Source: Megasphaera massiliensis
GTDB taxonomy: Bacteria > Bacillota > Negativicutes > Veillonellales > Megasphaeraceae
Direction of reading: 5' to 3'
Assembly: GCF_000455225.1 (NCBI RefSeq)
Contig: NZ_HF954537.1
Location: 950,352 to 1,014,351, forward strand
DNA: 64,000 nucleotides
The notes beneath the pieces are model-generated. The model was not told the origin of the DNA. It was given only the letters and a program-made list of their open reading frames with translations, and searched no databases. A program made the translations under genes and the position numbers. Below, piece after piece: positions 7,769 to 17,884 of the stretch (position 1 is its first letter; each line of letters begins with the position of its first letter).

Positions 7769-8796
7769 GGTTCCACCTTCTTCAGTACCTCTTCAAAAAG
7801 GTTCCACACCGCATCGACAGTAATCCGGGCCATGCAGTCCGGATCGTCGACGAGAGGTTCTTCCGGCGTGGCTTTCGACGTCGGCGAAATGACGAGATGG
7901 ATATAAGCGCTGTCCTGTCCTCCATAAGGTCCGGTCCGTTCAGGAGACGTAGTGCCAAAAAGGGCGATGAGCTCCTTTTTGAGGGCATTGGCGATGTGAA
8001 GGGGACCCGTGTCGGCACTGAGATAAACCAGGCTGTCATCGATGGCCGCCATGAGCTGGCGAAGATCGGTCTTGCCGGTATAGTCAAAAACCAGTCCCGA
8101 CGCATCCCGTTCTTTAATCCGGCGTCCCTTCTCCCGATCGTCATTGCCGCCTAAGATGACAGCTGACAGGCCCTTATCGGTCAGGCGCTTTAAAAAGCGA
8201 CTCCAATGGTCAAGAGGCCATTCTTTAACATTCCAGCGAGCACCGGGAACGACGGCGATATAAGGCCCTTTGAGGCCGTCTTGCAAAAGGCGCTGACGCC
8301 AGGCCTCCTTCTCTGCCGTAATATCCGGCAAGGGAAAAACCAAGTCGTCGACACGGCCGCCTAAGGCCCGAATCGTATCGAGGTAGCGCTCGATGACGTG
8401 GTCGTATTTATGAGCCCCGACCAGGCCTTTGCTGACTAAAAAGCTTCCTTCGCGCATTTCCCAATAGCCGTATTTCTCTTTGGCTCCGCTGAGGAAGGCA
8501 ACGATGGCGCTTTTGGCCAAACCCTGCAAATCGAGGCAGAGGTCGAAATGATAGGGATGGAGTGTCTTGCGCAGTTCCATCCAGTATGACAAGGATTTCA
8601 GCCGTTTTTTATCGACATAGATGACGTCATCAATGTAGGGTTTTCCCGGCAGCACCGAGGCAAACTGCCGATGAACGGCCCAGACGATGCGGGCGTCGGG
8701 ACAATTTTGTCGCAGGGCATGGAGGGTCGGCAGCGAATGAAGAACGTCACCAAGAGAACTCATCTTGATGACCAATATGTTTTTATACGCTTTCAC
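7765..8796 (-). CDS. Glycosyltransferase family 9, heptosyltransferase (WaaC-like)
   Basis: 343 aa beginning with (GTG)KAYKNILVIKMSSLGD, very like the N-terminus of heptosyltransferase I. The C-terminal half has YLSADTGPLHIANALKKELI, the ADP-heptose site. The GTG at 8796 is chosen because AAGGAAGG precedes it and the match to the family begins there; a longer start at 8817 is possible. It overlaps gmhB by 14 bases and the next GT9 gene by 4. It probably adds the first heptose to Kdo-lipid A. Confidence 0.87.
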   Translation of the reverse strand: MKAYKNILVIKMSSLGDVLHSLPTLHALRQNCPDARIVWAVHRQFASVLPGKPYIDDVIYVDKKRLKSLSYWMELRKTLHPYHFDLCLDLQGLAKSAIVAFLSGAKEKYGYWEMREGSFLVSKGLVGAHKYDHVIERYLDTIRALGGRVDDLVFPLPDITAEKEAWRQRLLQDGLKGPYIAVVPGARWNVKEWPLDHWSRFLKRLTDKGLSAVILGGNDDREKGRRIKERDASGLVFDYTGKTDLRQLMAAIDDSLVYLSADTGPLHIANALKKELIALFGTTSPERTGPYGGQDSAYIHLVISPTSKATPEEPLVDDPDCMARITVDAVWNLFEEVLKKVEP

Positions 8797-9304
8797 GTTC
8801 CTTCCTTTCTGTGACAATAGCCTTTACAAAGGCATCGAGCCTGCCGCCGGTGAATAAGTAGCCGTCCATGCCGGCTCGCCGGCCGCATTCGACGTCACGG
8901 GGCATGTCACCGATCATAAAGGATCGGGACAGGTCGATATCGTAGTCGCGGGCAGCTGCCAGGACCATGCCCGGTTCCGGTTTGCGCCAATCGCTCTTTT
9001 TATCATAGGCTTTTATCGGCGCCCCTTCGAGGTAGGGGCAGTAATAGACGGCGCTAATCGTCCCGCCGGCAGCGGCGGCTTCGCGGCACATCCAATCGTG
9101 GAGGGTCTTTACATCGTCTTCGGTGTAATAACCGCGGGCGACACCGCTCTGATTGGTGACGACGATGATGGCATAGCCTTCGGCCGTCAAGTAGGCCAAG
9201 GCTTCTTTGGCGCCGTCCATCCATTCAAAATCCTTGATGAATCCGAGGTACGACTTATCGACGTTCAAGACGCCGTCGCGGTCGAAAAAGACAGCCCTTC
9301 TCAT
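8783..9304 (-). CDS. gmhB: D-glycero-beta-D-manno-heptose 1,7-bisphosphate 7-phosphatase
   Basis: 173-aa HAD phosphatase that removes the 7-phosphate between the kinase and nucleotidyltransferase steps of HldE. The nucleophile motif is VFFDRDGVLN (residues 5-14), followed by VVTNQSGVARG (motif II, GmhB signature) and KPEPGM/MIGD (motifs III/IV). The usual Zn loop is seen as YYCPYLEGA, with fewer Cys than E. coli GmhB. It overlaps hldD by 4 bases. Confidence 0.92.
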   Translation of the reverse strand: MRRAVFFDRDGVLNVDKSYLGFIKDFEWMDGAKEALAYLTAEGYAIIVVTNQSGVARGYYTEDDVKTLHDWMCREAAAAGGTISAVYYCPYLEGAPIKAYDKKSDWRKPEPGMVLAAARDYDIDLSRSFMIGDMPRDVECGRRAGMDGYLFTGGRLDAFVKAIVTERKERESV

Positions 9305-10266
9305 GCGAAATAGCCGCCGTTCTTTTCGAGGATGCTGCAGTATTCCTTAACGGCTTCCGACAGGATGGTAAAGCCCTTGTCATAGCCGGCTTTCATGAGA
9401 TTTTCCGTATCGGCCTGGGTATAGCTCTGATATTTGCCCTTGAGAATATCCGGGAAGGGAACGTATTCGATATGGCCCTTGCCGCAATAATCGATGACGC
9501 CTTGGACAAATTCATTGAAGGTATGGCCGATACCGGTACCGCAGTTATAGATGCCCGACAGTTCCGGATGTTCCCAGAAATAGAAGATGACGTTGACCAC
9601 ATCGTTTACGTAGATGAAGTCGCGAATCTGACCGCCGTCTTCATAACCTGCCGTCCCCTTAAAGAGGGTGATTTTCCCTGTTTCTTGGAGTTCATGGTAT
9701 TTCTGGAATACCAGGGATGCCATCTTGTCCTTGTGGTTTTCCTGCGGTCCGAAGACGTTGAAATAACGGAAACCGACGATCTGGCTCTTGGCGATAGGCT
9801 GAACGCGGCGAACGAAACGGTCGAACTGGAGCTTGGAATACGCATAGGGATTGAGGGCCTCTTCGCACGACGGATCTTCGCGGAAGCCGTTTCGGCCGCT
9901 GCCATAGGTCGACGCCGACGACGCGTAGAGGAAGGGAATCTTCCGGCTCATGCAGTAGCGCAAAAGATTCTTGCTGCCTTCATAGTTGTTCTTCATCATG
10001 TAGCGGCCGTCGTAATTCATCGTATCCGAGCAGGCCCCTTCGTGGAAGACGACGTCGATGTAGCCGCAGTCAAAGGTATCATCGGCCATCTGTTCATCGA
10101 AGTCGGCGTAATCCATATAATCAAAGAAATCGAGGCCCTGGAGGTTGCGGCACTTGCGGCCGTCGGTCAGGTCGTCGACGATGATGATGTCGTCGATACC
10201 CCGATTATTCAGTTGCTTTACGATATTGCTGCCGATAAAACCGGCACCGCCTGTTACTATTTTCAT
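9301..10266 (-). CDS. hldD: ADP-L-glycero-D-manno-heptose-6-epimerase
   Basis: 321-aa short-chain dehydrogenase-type epimerase making ADP-L-glycero-D-manno-heptose, the donor for the GT9 enzymes downstream. Rossmann motif VTGGAGFIGSNI (residues 4-15), catalytic YAYSKLQFD (Tyr-x3-Lys) and SSASTYG are visible. Length agrees with HldD/RfaD. ATGA overlaps on both sides show translational coupling with hldE and gmhB. Confidence 0.95.
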   Translation of the reverse strand: MKIVTGGAGFIGSNIVKQLNNRGIDDIIIVDDLTDGRKCRNLQGLDFFDYMDYADFDEQMADDTFDCGYIDVVFHEGACSDTMNYDGRYMMKNNYEGSKNLLRYCMSRKIPFLYASSASTYGSGRNGFREDPSCEEALNPYAYSKLQFDRFVRRVQPIAKSQIVGFRYFNVFGPQENHKDKMASLVFQKYHELQETGKITLFKGTAGYEDGGQIRDFIYVNDVVNVIFYFWEHPELSGIYNCGTGIGHTFNEFVQGVIDYCGKGHIEYVPFPDILKGKYQSYTQADTENLMKAGYDKGFTILSEAVKEYCSILEKNGGYFA

Positions 10267-11744
10267 ATTTTCCCCTTCTTTACCAAATCAGCTATTTTCT
10301 GAACGAGTCCCGTCGTCGAATACCCCTCTTCAAAAGAAATGATTTCTACGCGCTTGACGGACTCGCGGCCAATGACTTCATCGGCCTTATAATCGCCGCC
10401 TTTGACCAGGATATCGGGACGGAGGACCTCTAAGAGTTCCTTCGGCGTGTCTTCGTCAAAGATGACGACGTCATCGATACATCCCAAGGCTCCGAGCAGA
10501 ACGGCCCGGTCTTCCTGAGCTACGAGAGGACGCGTTTCCCCTTTGAGGCGCCGTACGGAGTCATCAGAATTGAGGCCGACAACGAGGTGTTGTCCCAGCA
10601 TGGCTGCCTGCTGCAGATAAAGGACGTGGCCGCGATGGAGAATGTCGAAGCAGCCGTTCGTAAAGACCACGGTTTCCCCTTTCTGCTGCCAATCCCGGAT
10701 TTTCTTGGCCATCTCATCCCAGGTCAAGGACTGATAAGGCTGCCACCGGACGGGATGCCAATCTTCCCATAATTTCAGGAGCTCATGGCGATGAATGGGA
10801 TAGGTCCCTACCTTGGTGACGACGATACCGGCTGCGGCGTTGGCGATTTGCAGGCTGGTGCGAATGGACAACTTACCGGCAACGGCTGCTAAAAAGGCAG
10901 CGGCTACGGTATCTCCGGCGCCGGATACGTCAAAGACTTCCTGGGCAGTGGCCGGATTGTTCCAGACCTTGCCGTCTTTTCCGACGACGGTGATTCCCTT
11001 TTCAGACCGGGTCACCATGAGGTGGGCAAAGGAATACTGTTTATACAGCTCATGGGCTGCTTTGACGACAGCCTGGCCTTCATTGGCAACAGGGGTCCCC
11101 AAGCAGTCACCTAATTCTTTCATATTCGGCGTCACGAAATCGGCACCGTTATACTTGCTCCAATCGCTGCCCTTGGGATCGACCAAGACCGGGATATGAG
11201 CTTCATTGGCGGCTTCGATGACGCTTTTAGACAAGGAATCGGTAAGAACGCCTTTTTGGTAGTCCGACAGAATAATCCCATCAAGGCCTGATGCCAGCTG
11301 CTGTTTCAGCCAGGCGAGAAGTGTTTCCTCTTCCGGTTCAGCTAAAGGCGTCACTTCTTCGAAATCGAGACGAACCATCTGCTGCCGAGAGCCGAGAATA
11401 CGCATCTTGGTCGTCGTCGCATGGCCTTTTCGCACGACAAGGCCTGAGCCGTCGATGTGGGACTCGGTCAATAACTCGTGGAGCAAGTCGGCGTTTTCAT
11501 CGTCGCCGATGAGACCGCCCAATAAGACCTGGCAGTCCAAGTTAGCCAAGTTGGATGCGACATTGGCCGCCCCGCCCAAGACGGACGTCATGTGATCGAC
11601 TTTATTGACCGGCACCGGTGCTTCCGGTGAAATGCGTTCGACCTTGCCAAAAACATAGCGGTCGACCATGATATCTCCGATAACGGCAATTTTCAGGTTC
11701 GGCAAGACATGATAAAAAAAGTGGTCGATGTAATTTTCTGTCAT
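10263..11744 (-). CDS. hldE: Bifunctional heptose 7-phosphate kinase / heptose 1-phosphate adenylyltransferase
   Basis: 493-aa fusion. Residues 1-330 are a ribokinase-family domain (IGDIMVDRY, VLGGAANVASNLA, and the GAGDTVAAAF anion hole/catalytic Asp). Residues 345-490 are a nucleotidyltransferase domain with FTNGCFDILHRGHV (HxGH-type). It phosphorylates D-glycero-D-manno-heptose 7-phosphate at C1 and later adenylates the monophosphate. Preceded by nrdR at 21 bases. gmhA, which would supply the substrate, is not in this window. Confidence 0.95.
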   Translation of the reverse strand: MTENYIDHFFYHVLPNLKIAVIGDIMVDRYVFGKVERISPEAPVPVNKVDHMTSVLGGAANVASNLANLDCQVLLGGLIGDDENADLLHELLTESHIDGSGLVVRKGHATTTKMRILGSRQQMVRLDFEEVTPLAEPEEETLLAWLKQQLASGLDGIILSDYQKGVLTDSLSKSVIEAANEAHIPVLVDPKGSDWSKYNGADFVTPNMKELGDCLGTPVANEGQAVVKAAHELYKQYSFAHLMVTRSEKGITVVGKDGKVWNNPATAQEVFDVSGAGDTVAAAFLAAVAGKLSIRTSLQIANAAAGIVVTKVGTYPIHRHELLKLWEDWHPVRWQPYQSLTWDEMAKKIRDWQQKGETVVFTNGCFDILHRGHVLYLQQAAMLGQHLVVGLNSDDSVRRLKGETRPLVAQEDRAVLLGALGCIDDVVIFDEDTPKELLEVLRPDILVKGGDYKADEVIGRESVKRVEIISFEEGYSTTGLVQKIADLVKKGKI

Positions 11745-11765
11745 AGCGTTCCTCGATTCAATCTC

Positions 11766-12230
11766 TTATTTTTGTTCTTTCGTACCCATGAGATACTTCA
11801 ATTCAGCCATAAAACTTTCTAAGTCGGCAAACTCGCGGTATACGGAAGCAAAGCGGATATAGGCAACGGCATCGACAGAGCGAAGTTCGCGCAAAACCAT
11901 TTCCCCTATTTTTTCACTGGACACTTCCTGAGCCAGTGTGTTGCGGATATTGCGTTCAACCTTGGTGACAATCTCTTCCAGCTGCCGGCGCGTGACTTCC
12001 CGCTTGTTGCAGGCCCGAAGCAGGCCGTTGATCAACTTATTGCGGTCAAACAGTTCGTGCCGTCCGTCTTTCTTGACGACGATGAGCGGTACTTCTTCCA
12101 CCATCTCATACGTCGTAAACCGGCGGCCGCACTGCTGGCATTCGCGGCGGCGGCGGATAGCTTTGCCATCATCGGTTGCCCGTGAATCGGTTACTTTTGT
12201 ATCTGCACATTGGCAAAATGGGCATCTCAT
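11766..12230 (-). CDS. nrdR: Transcriptional repressor NrdR
   Basis: 154-aa repressor of ribonucleotide reductase genes. The N-terminal zinc ribbon has MRCPFCQ...CQQCGRRFTTYE with Cys pairs at 3/6 and 31/34. An ATP-cone domain follows (about residues 46-136: VVKKDGRHELFDRNKL). Full length. Its position ahead of the heptose genes is a matter of operon layout; no nrd genes are nearby. Confidence 0.97.
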   Translation of the reverse strand: MRCPFCQCADTKVTDSRATDDGKAIRRRRECQQCGRRFTTYEMVEEVPLIVVKKDGRHELFDRNKLINGLLRACNKREVTRRQLEEIVTKVERNIRNTLAQEVSSEKIGEMVLRELRSVDAVAYIRFASVYREFADLESFMAELKYLMGTKEQK

Positions 12231-12263
12231 CCTTCTTCCTACCTTCTTTCCGACGATATTTTC

Positions 12264-12297
12264 AAAAAAAGCGGGTCCGCCGGGATCCGCTTTTTTT
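12264..12297 (-). terminator. Terminator after ftsZ
   Basis: GCGGATCC/GGACCCGC-type hairpin flanked by A7 and T7 runs, between ftsZ and nrdR. It should end the dcw transcript on the minus strand; the symmetrical tails mean it could work in both directions. Confidence 0.8.
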
Positions 12298-12305
12298 CAT
12301 GCTGA

Positions 12306-13343
12306 TTATCTCATCCACGCAGGAATTTCTACGCCGCCGGCACTATCTTTTTTATCGCCGGATTTTGTCGTTCCGCCCGTTCCCTGTCCGAAAGAAGGAA
12401 TCGAAGACGGTTCTTTACCGAACCCCGTAGCGACGACCGTAATGCGGATCGAATCTTCCATGTCCGGATCGATGACCGAACCGAAGATGATGTTGGCTTC
12501 CGGATCAACGGCTTCAGCCACTTTTTCAGCAGCTTCGTTGATTTCGTACAAGCTGACGTCCGGACCGCCGGTGACGTTGAGCAGGATGCTCTGAGCGCCG
12601 TCGATGCTCATTTCTAAGAGGGCACTGTGAATAGCACCGTCAACAGCTTCGACTGCACGGTTTTCACCGGAACCGATGCCGATACCCATGATGGCTTCGC
12701 CCTGGTCGGACATGATCGTCTTGACGTCGGCAAAGTCGAGGTTGATGAGACCGGTCGTCGTGATCAAGTCGGAAATGCCCTGAACGCCCTGGCGGAGTAC
12801 GTCGTCAGCGACGAGGAAAGCATCTTTAAGGGGCGTCTTCTTGTCGATGATCTGGAGCAGTTTATCATTGGGGATGGTAATGATGGTATCGACTTTTTCT
12901 TTCAAGTAGTCGGCACCCTTTTCGGCAACTTCTCTGCGGCGCTTGCCTTCAAATAAGAACGGTTTGGTAACGACAGCGACCGTGAGGGCGCCCATTTCCT
13001 TAGCACATTCAGCTACGATAGGGGCTGCACCGGTACCGGTACCGCCGCCCATGCCGGCCGTAACGAATACCATATCGGCACCTTGGAGAGCCTTGATGAT
13101 TTCTTCCTTGCTTTCAAGGGCAGCCTGTTCACCAACCTGAGGATTGGCACCGGCGCCGAGGCCGCGTGTCAATTTTTCACCGATCTGAATTTTGACATCG
13201 GCTTGGGATACTTCCAACACCTGGTCTTCCGTGTTGACCGAAATGAACTGGACCCCCTGCAAACCGCTTTCTATCATACGGTTGACAGCGTTGTTACCGC
13301 CGCCGCCGACACCAATTACTTTTATATTCGCAAACTCTGCCAT
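12306..13343 (-). CDS. ftsZ: Cell division GTPase FtsZ
   Basis: 345-aa tubulin homologue forming the Z ring. GTP-binding [10 protein letters not shown] (T4 loop) and the T7 loop [11 protein letters not shown] are present. After a very short linker the protein ends in [10 protein letters not shown], the conserved C-terminal peptide that binds membrane tethers. The start [11 protein letters not shown] is set by AAGGAGG; an 11-residue upstream extension is not needed. No ftsA precedes it. Confidence 0.97.
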   Translation of the reverse strand: MAEFANIKVIGVGGGGNNAVNRMIESGLQGVQFISVNTEDQVLEVSQADVKIQIGEKLTRGLGAGANPQVGEQAALESKEEIIKALQGADMVFVTAGMGGGTGTGAAPIVAECAKEMGALTVAVVTKPFLFEGKRRREVAEKGADYLKEKVDTIITIPNDKLLQIIDKKTPLKDAFLVADDVLRQGVQGISDLITTTGLINLDFADVKTIMSDQGEAIMGIGIGSGENRAVEAVDGAIHSALLEMSIDGAQSILLNVTGGPDVSLYEINEAAEKVAEAVDPEANIIFGSVIDPDMEDSIRITVVATGFGKEPSSIPSFGQGTGGTTKSGDKKDSAGGVEIPAWMR

Positions 13344-13462
13344 ATCGCATTTTCCTCCTTCGGACTCTATACGCACACCTTGTGCAGTAGGATTCTTTAT
13401 TATTTTACACTATCTTCGAAAATTTATCTAGCTGTTTTTAAAAATCAAGGCCTCCAGCCTGT

Positions 13463-14371
13463 TTATTTTGCCTTAATAGCCGGTGCTCTGAGGTCGGTAT
13501 CGATATACTGTACATTGATCCCGTTGCTTTGAGCTTCGGTAAGTAAGGTTTCGGTCATCTTGGCCCGTTCAGCCGGGTCATCTCCCTTACCGAGGCGGAT
13601 AGGAACGGAATCAGTCGTATAGGCGACGATACTTTCGGGATTACCGACGTTTACTTCGGCAATCGTTTTAAGCAGGTCCGGCGGCAGACTCTGAAGGTAT
13701 ATCATAGCCGCTTGAAGCGTCGGATCGTCAATCGTATCGCCAAGGAGCAGGTTGTCCACTTTTTTCCCGGTCATGATGGGCAGGGAAACGCCTTTGATCT
13801 GCGGTTCCAAATCGATGACCCGTCCCGTCTTATCGACGTAAGCGAAACCATAGAGCGTCGTAATGATAGCTGCCGGCTTGCGTTCGGTCATTTCGATGTG
13901 AATGGTCGCCGGAAATTCCCGGGTTACGGTGGCATCGGCAATGCGCAGGTCTTTTTTCAGCCGCTCTTCGATGCCGGCTGTCGACAGTTGGACGACGTTG
14001 ACGTAGGAATAAGCGCCGGCGGCGCGGTAAACATCGTCAAAGGACATGTTTTCATTGCCGTCGACGATGATTGTGCCAAAGGGAACCGGTGCCAGCCGCA
14101 GGAACAGCCACAAGGCAAAGACACCGAGGACGCCTAAGATGATCGTGCATCGGCGCCGGCGGGCACGCGCTTTTTTCTGCTGCTTTCTTTTTTTCTTCAG
14201 TCGGGCGGCCTGCCGTATCTGCTGACGGCGGCGTTCCTCTTCTTCAGCCAGTCTCATATCCTCATCGCTGCGCAAGGGATCCCTGTCCAGATGAGGAGGC
14301 ACAAAGACATCATGAGGATCATTCGGCACTACCGTTCGCGGCCGCCTTCCCGGATATGGATGCTGTTTCAT
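13463..14371 (-). CDS. ftsQ: Cell division protein FtsQ/DivIB
   Basis: 302-aa single-pass inner-membrane divisome protein. A strongly basic cytoplasmic tail (about residues 40-75, Arg/Lys/Gln-rich) is followed by one TM segment (CTIILGVLGVFALWLFL, about 75-92). Then come a POTRA domain beginning FGTIIVDGNENMS and the FtsQ beta domain. Its ATG shares one base with the ddl stop (TGATG), which implies coupling. Confidence 0.9.
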   Translation of the reverse strand: MKQHPYPGRRPRTVVPNDPHDVFVPPHLDRDPLRSDEDMRLAEEEERRRQQIRQAARLKKKRKQQKKARARRRRCTIILGVLGVFALWLFLRLAPVPFGTIIVDGNENMSFDDVYRAAGAYSYVNVVQLSTAGIEERLKKDLRIADATVTREFPATIHIEMTERKPAAIITTLYGFAYVDKTGRVIDLEPQIKGVSLPIMTGKKVDNLLLGDTIDDPTLQAAMIYLQSLPPDLLKTIAEVNVGNPESIVAYTTDSVPIRLGKGDDPAERAKMTETLLTEAQSNGINVQYIDTDLRAPAIKAK

Positions 14372-15309
14372 CAGAATTTACCTACCGATGCTTCGAGCAA
14401 AATCTTTTCGCACAAATCTTCAAAAGAAAGTCCCATGGCCCGTGCTGCGTCGGGGACCAGGCTGGTCGCCGTCATTCCCGGTACGGTATTGATTTCAAGG
14501 ACAAAGGGATGGCCTTCTTTATCGGTCATCATATCGACACGGGACACACCGCTGCAGTGGCAGAGGCGGAAGACTTTTAAAGCCAGGTCCTGCATCTCTT
14601 TTGTGAGAGCCGGTGAAATGGGAGCCGGGCAGATGTGCTTGGCAATGCCCGGTTCATATTTTGAATAGAAATCGTATTTCCCCGTACTGGATACGATCTG
14701 AATGACCGGAAAGGCCAGGTCGTCCATGACGGCAACGGTAAATTCATCGCCGTCGATGAAGGCTTCGGCTACGATGGATGTGCTGTACTTAAAGGCTTCT
14801 TTAAGGGCCGATTCCAGTTCTTCCCGGGCGGTGACGATGACCGTTCCGATGCTCGATCCCTGGCCGGACGACTTGATGACGACGGGTAGAGAAAACTGCT
14901 TTTCAATATCGGCAATGATCTCCTTGCGGTCCTGATTGGCAAAGTAGTAGGCAAAAGGAGCCGTGGCAATGCCGGCGCCTTTAAAGGCAGCCTTGCTCAT
15001 GACCTTATTCATGCCGACGGCACTGGCCATGACGCCCGGACCGGTATAAGGGATGCCCATCATTTCGCACAGGCCTTGGAGAACACCGTCTTCGCCGTAG
15101 CGGCCGTGAAGGGCGTTGAATACGACGTCGATTTTCTTTTCTTTCAAGGTTGCCGCCAAGGTATGCGGAACGAGTTCAATCGTTTCGATGACATAGCCTT
15201 TTTTCTTCAGTGCTTCGGCAATGGCAGCTCCCGTGCGGCGCGATACTTCCGCTTCTGTCGAAGGGCCGCCGACGACGACGGCAATCTTTTTACCTTTCAT
15301 GTCTTCCAT
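14371..15309 (-). CDS. ddl: D-alanine--D-alanine ligase
   Basis: 312-aa ATP-grasp enzyme making D-Ala-D-Ala for the peptidoglycan stem. N-terminal VVVGGPSTEAEVSRRTG, the ATP-grasp lid VIKSSGQGSSIGT and metal-binding VLEINTVPGMT are visible. The start at 15309 has GGAG at 9 bases; MKGKK three codons on is an alternative. Lies between murC and ftsQ. Confidence 0.96.
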   Translation of the reverse strand: MEDMKGKKIAVVVGGPSTEAEVSRRTGAAIAEALKKKGYVIETIELVPHTLAATLKEKKIDVVFNALHGRYGEDGVLQGLCEMMGIPYTGPGVMASAVGMNKVMSKAAFKGAGIATAPFAYYFANQDRKEIIADIEKQFSLPVVIKSSGQGSSIGTVIVTAREELESALKEAFKYSTSIVAEAFIDGDEFTVAVMDDLAFPVIQIVSSTGKYDFYSKYEPGIAKHICPAPISPALTKEMQDLALKVFRLCHCSGVSRVDMMTDKEGHPFVLEINTVPGMTATSLVPDAARAMGLSFEDLCEKILLEASVGKF

Positions 15310-15312
15310 GCG

Positions 15313-16716
15313 TTATTTCTCCATTTCTTTCGCTTCGGCAATATACTGTTCGCCGACTTTATAAATATCTCCGGCGCCCATGGTGATGACTAAATCGAGA
15401 GGCTTGGAGTTTTCTTTCAAATAGGCAATCAAATCCTCTTTATGAGGAATGTAGGTGACGTCCTGTCCCGTCGTCTCCTTGACTTTTTTGGCAATGAGTT
15501 CGCCCGATACGCCGGGAATGGGATCTTCACCGGCACTGTATACATCGGTTACGATCAGTTTATCGGCCTTTGCAAAGGCACTGCCGTACTGTTCGAGGAG
15601 AAGCTTCGTCCGCGTGTAGCGGTGCGGCTGGAAGAGACAGACGACGCGGTGGGTCCCCATGTCGCGAGCCGCCGTCAAGGTCGCATTGATTTCCGTCGGA
15701 TGATGGGCATAGTCATCGACGACCCAAACGTCACCGACAAACCCCTTGGTCTGGAACCGGCGCTTAGCCCCGTGGAAATGGCTCATGGCAGCGGCTATCT
15801 CCGCAAAGGGAAGTCCGCAGGCATCGGCCACGGCCGTCGTCGCCAAGGCGTTTAAGACGTTATGCCGGCCCGGTACGTTTAAGACCATGTCGCCCATCTT
15901 TTGGCCGCCTTTATAGACACTAAAGTGAAGTTTGCCTTTCAGGTAATGAAGCTCTCTTGCCTGGTAATCCGCCGGCTGTTCGAGGCCGTAAGAAACGTAG
16001 CGCCGCCCGATGGAAGGAGCCATGGCGCGAATCTTGTCGTTTTCAAAGCACAAGACGGCCAGTCCCTTTTCGGGATCGAGTTTCTGGATGAATTCCTTAA
16101 AAGCGGCGATGACGTTTTCAAGGGAGTTATAGTGATCCATATGGTCGGCATCAATGTTGGTAACGACGGCGATATACGGATGCTGCTTGAGGAAGGTGCC
16201 GTCGCTTTCATCGGCTTCGGCAATGACGTACTGCCCCTTCCCTAAAATCGAGTTGCTGTGCAAATAGTCGACTTCCCCGCCGATGACGATGGTCGGGTCC
16301 TGTCGGCATTCTTCAAAGACCTGGCCCAGCATGGACGACGTCGTCGTCTTGCCGTGCGCACCGGCAACAGAAATCCCCTTTCCCCAGCTCATGATGTGAA
16401 CCAGCGCATCGGAACGGTGGATGACCGGAATCTGCCGACGCCGTGCTTCGACGAGTTCGACGTTGTTGTCGCGGATGGCCGACGAAATGACGACGACCTG
16501 GGCGTCCTGCAAATTTTCAGGGCTTTGTCCAATGCAGATACGGGCTCCGCGCTTGGCAAACTGCTCCGTTACAGGCGAGGCTTTGAGGTCTGAGCCGGAT
16601 ACGTGATATCCTTTTTCAATAAAAACATTGGCGATTGCCCGCATTCCGGCTCCGGCAATCCCAATAAAATGAACGTTTGTCACATCGTTCAGATTAACCA
16701 TAGGTTTATTCCACAC
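15313..16716 (-). CDS. murC: UDP-N-acetylmuramate--L-alanine ligase
   Basis: Adds L-Ala to UDP-MurNAc. N-terminal HFIGIAGAGMRAIANV, ATP-binding GAHGKTTTSSMLG and FQPHRYTRTK confirm MurC. The GTG at 16716 sits at good spacing behind AGGAG; the ATG five codons later (MVNLNDV) is equally consistent with the family, giving 462-467 aa. A longer frame reaching into murG is rejected because MurC homology starts here. Confidence 0.96.
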   Translation of the reverse strand: MWNKPMVNLNDVTNVHFIGIAGAGMRAIANVFIEKGYHVSGSDLKASPVTEQFAKRGARICIGQSPENLQDAQVVVISSAIRDNNVELVEARRRQIPVIHRSDALVHIMSWGKGISVAGAHGKTTTSSMLGQVFEECRQDPTIVIGGEVDYLHSNSILGKGQYVIAEADESDGTFLKQHPYIAVVTNIDADHMDHYNSLENVIAAFKEFIQKLDPEKGLAVLCFENDKIRAMAPSIGRRYVSYGLEQPADYQARELHYLKGKLHFSVYKGGQKMGDMVLNVPGRHNVLNALATTAVADACGLPFAEIAAAMSHFHGAKRRFQTKGFVGDVWVVDDYAHHPTEINATLTAARDMGTHRVVCLFQPHRYTRTKLLLEQYGSAFAKADKLIVTDVYSAGEDPIPGVSGELIAKKVKETTGQDVTYIPHKEDLIAYLKENSKPLDLVITMGAGDIYKVGEQYIAEAKEMEK

Positions 16717-16729
16717 CCTTCTTCTCCTG

Positions 16730-17851
16730 TTACGGACGACGGTTTCGGGCAATCGACAAGGCCAGTTCAGCAATATCCTGAGCTGCCTGGGGCTTACCCA
16801 TCGAACGGCTGGCTTTGCCCATGGCTGCCAGGGCCGACGGATCGTCTTTTAAATGAATGATTTCTTCCAATAGTTCCCGCCCGGTCAGCATCTTATCGAG
16901 AATCATCTTGGCGGCGCCGCACATGACCAGGGCCTGTGCATTGTAGCGCTGATGATCTTCCGCTGCATAGGGATAGGGAATAAGAATCGACGGTACGCCG
17001 CGAACGGTCAGCTCGGCAAGACCGACGGCACCGGCCCGGTATACGGCCAGGTCGCAGGCAGCCAGGGCTTCCGGCATATGGTGAAGATAAGGAATGATGC
17101 GGCTCCCCTTACCGTAGCGGCCGCGGCATTCGATGCCCGACAGCTGTTTTACGACGCGGTCATATTCGTGATCGCCGGTAACGTGGAGAATCTGTATCGT
17201 ATCGTCGTTGCGAAAATGTTTATGAACCTCGATCATCGCCGTGTTGATGCTGCGGGCACCGCGGCTTCCTCCGGCGACGAGGAGGGTGAATTTATGGGGA
17301 TCCAATCCCAGTTTTTTCCGGCCCTCTTCGCGAGTGACCGTCAAAATATCCTTGCGAACGGGATTGCCTGTATAAACGAGAATGCTTTTTCTGCGAAAGC
17401 GCTCGGCAGCTTCTTCATAACCGAGAGCGACGCGATTGACAAAGCGGCTCAAAATCGTATTGGTAACGCCGGGAATGACGTTTTGTTCCTGGATCAATGC
17501 CGGTACACCGCTGAGACTTGCGGCTAGTAAGACCGGGCCGCAGACGAAACCGCCGGTACCGATGACGACGTCCGGTTTAAATTTATGGATAATGCCTTCT
17601 GCCTTAATCAGACTGGCTGCCGTCTTCCCGAGGGTAACCAGGTTGCGGACGGAAATCTTCCGTTCGAGGCCCCGCACGTCGAGGGTGACGAAGGGCAACC
17701 CTTCTTTTGGAATCAAGGTATTTTCCAGGCCGATTTTGGAGCCGACGTAGAGAAATTCGGTGGGCTCGATGTCGGCGATCGCCCGGGCAATGGTAATAGC
17801 CGGATAGATATGGCCGCCTGTGCCGCCTCCGGAAATTATAACTCGACGCAT
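16730..17851 (-). CDS. murG: UDP-GlcNAc--undecaprenyl-pyrophosphoryl-MurNAc-pentapeptide GlcNAc transferase
   Basis: 373-aa GT28 enzyme converting lipid I to lipid II at the inner face of the inner membrane. ISGGGTGGHIYPAITIA at the N-terminus is the glycine-rich lipid-phosphate loop; VAGGSRGARSIN and YRAGAVGLAELTVRGVPSILIPYP form the UDP-GlcNAc site. Follows murD directly; ftsW, often placed between murD and murG, is absent. Confidence 0.96.
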   Translation of the reverse strand: MRRVIISGGGTGGHIYPAITIARAIADIEPTEFLYVGSKIGLENTLIPKEGLPFVTLDVRGLERKISVRNLVTLGKTAASLIKAEGIIHKFKPDVVIGTGGFVCGPVLLAASLSGVPALIQEQNVIPGVTNTILSRFVNRVALGYEEAAERFRRKSILVYTGNPVRKDILTVTREEGRKKLGLDPHKFTLLVAGGSRGARSINTAMIEVHKHFRNDDTIQILHVTGDHEYDRVVKQLSGIECRGRYGKGSRIIPYLHHMPEALAACDLAVYRAGAVGLAELTVRGVPSILIPYPYAAEDHQRYNAQALVMCGAAKMILDKMLTGRELLEEIIHLKDDPSALAAMGKASRSMGKPQAAQDIAELALSIARNRRP

Positions 17852-17884
17852 GTTCCTGCCTCCTGTCGTCTGTTTTAAATAGTA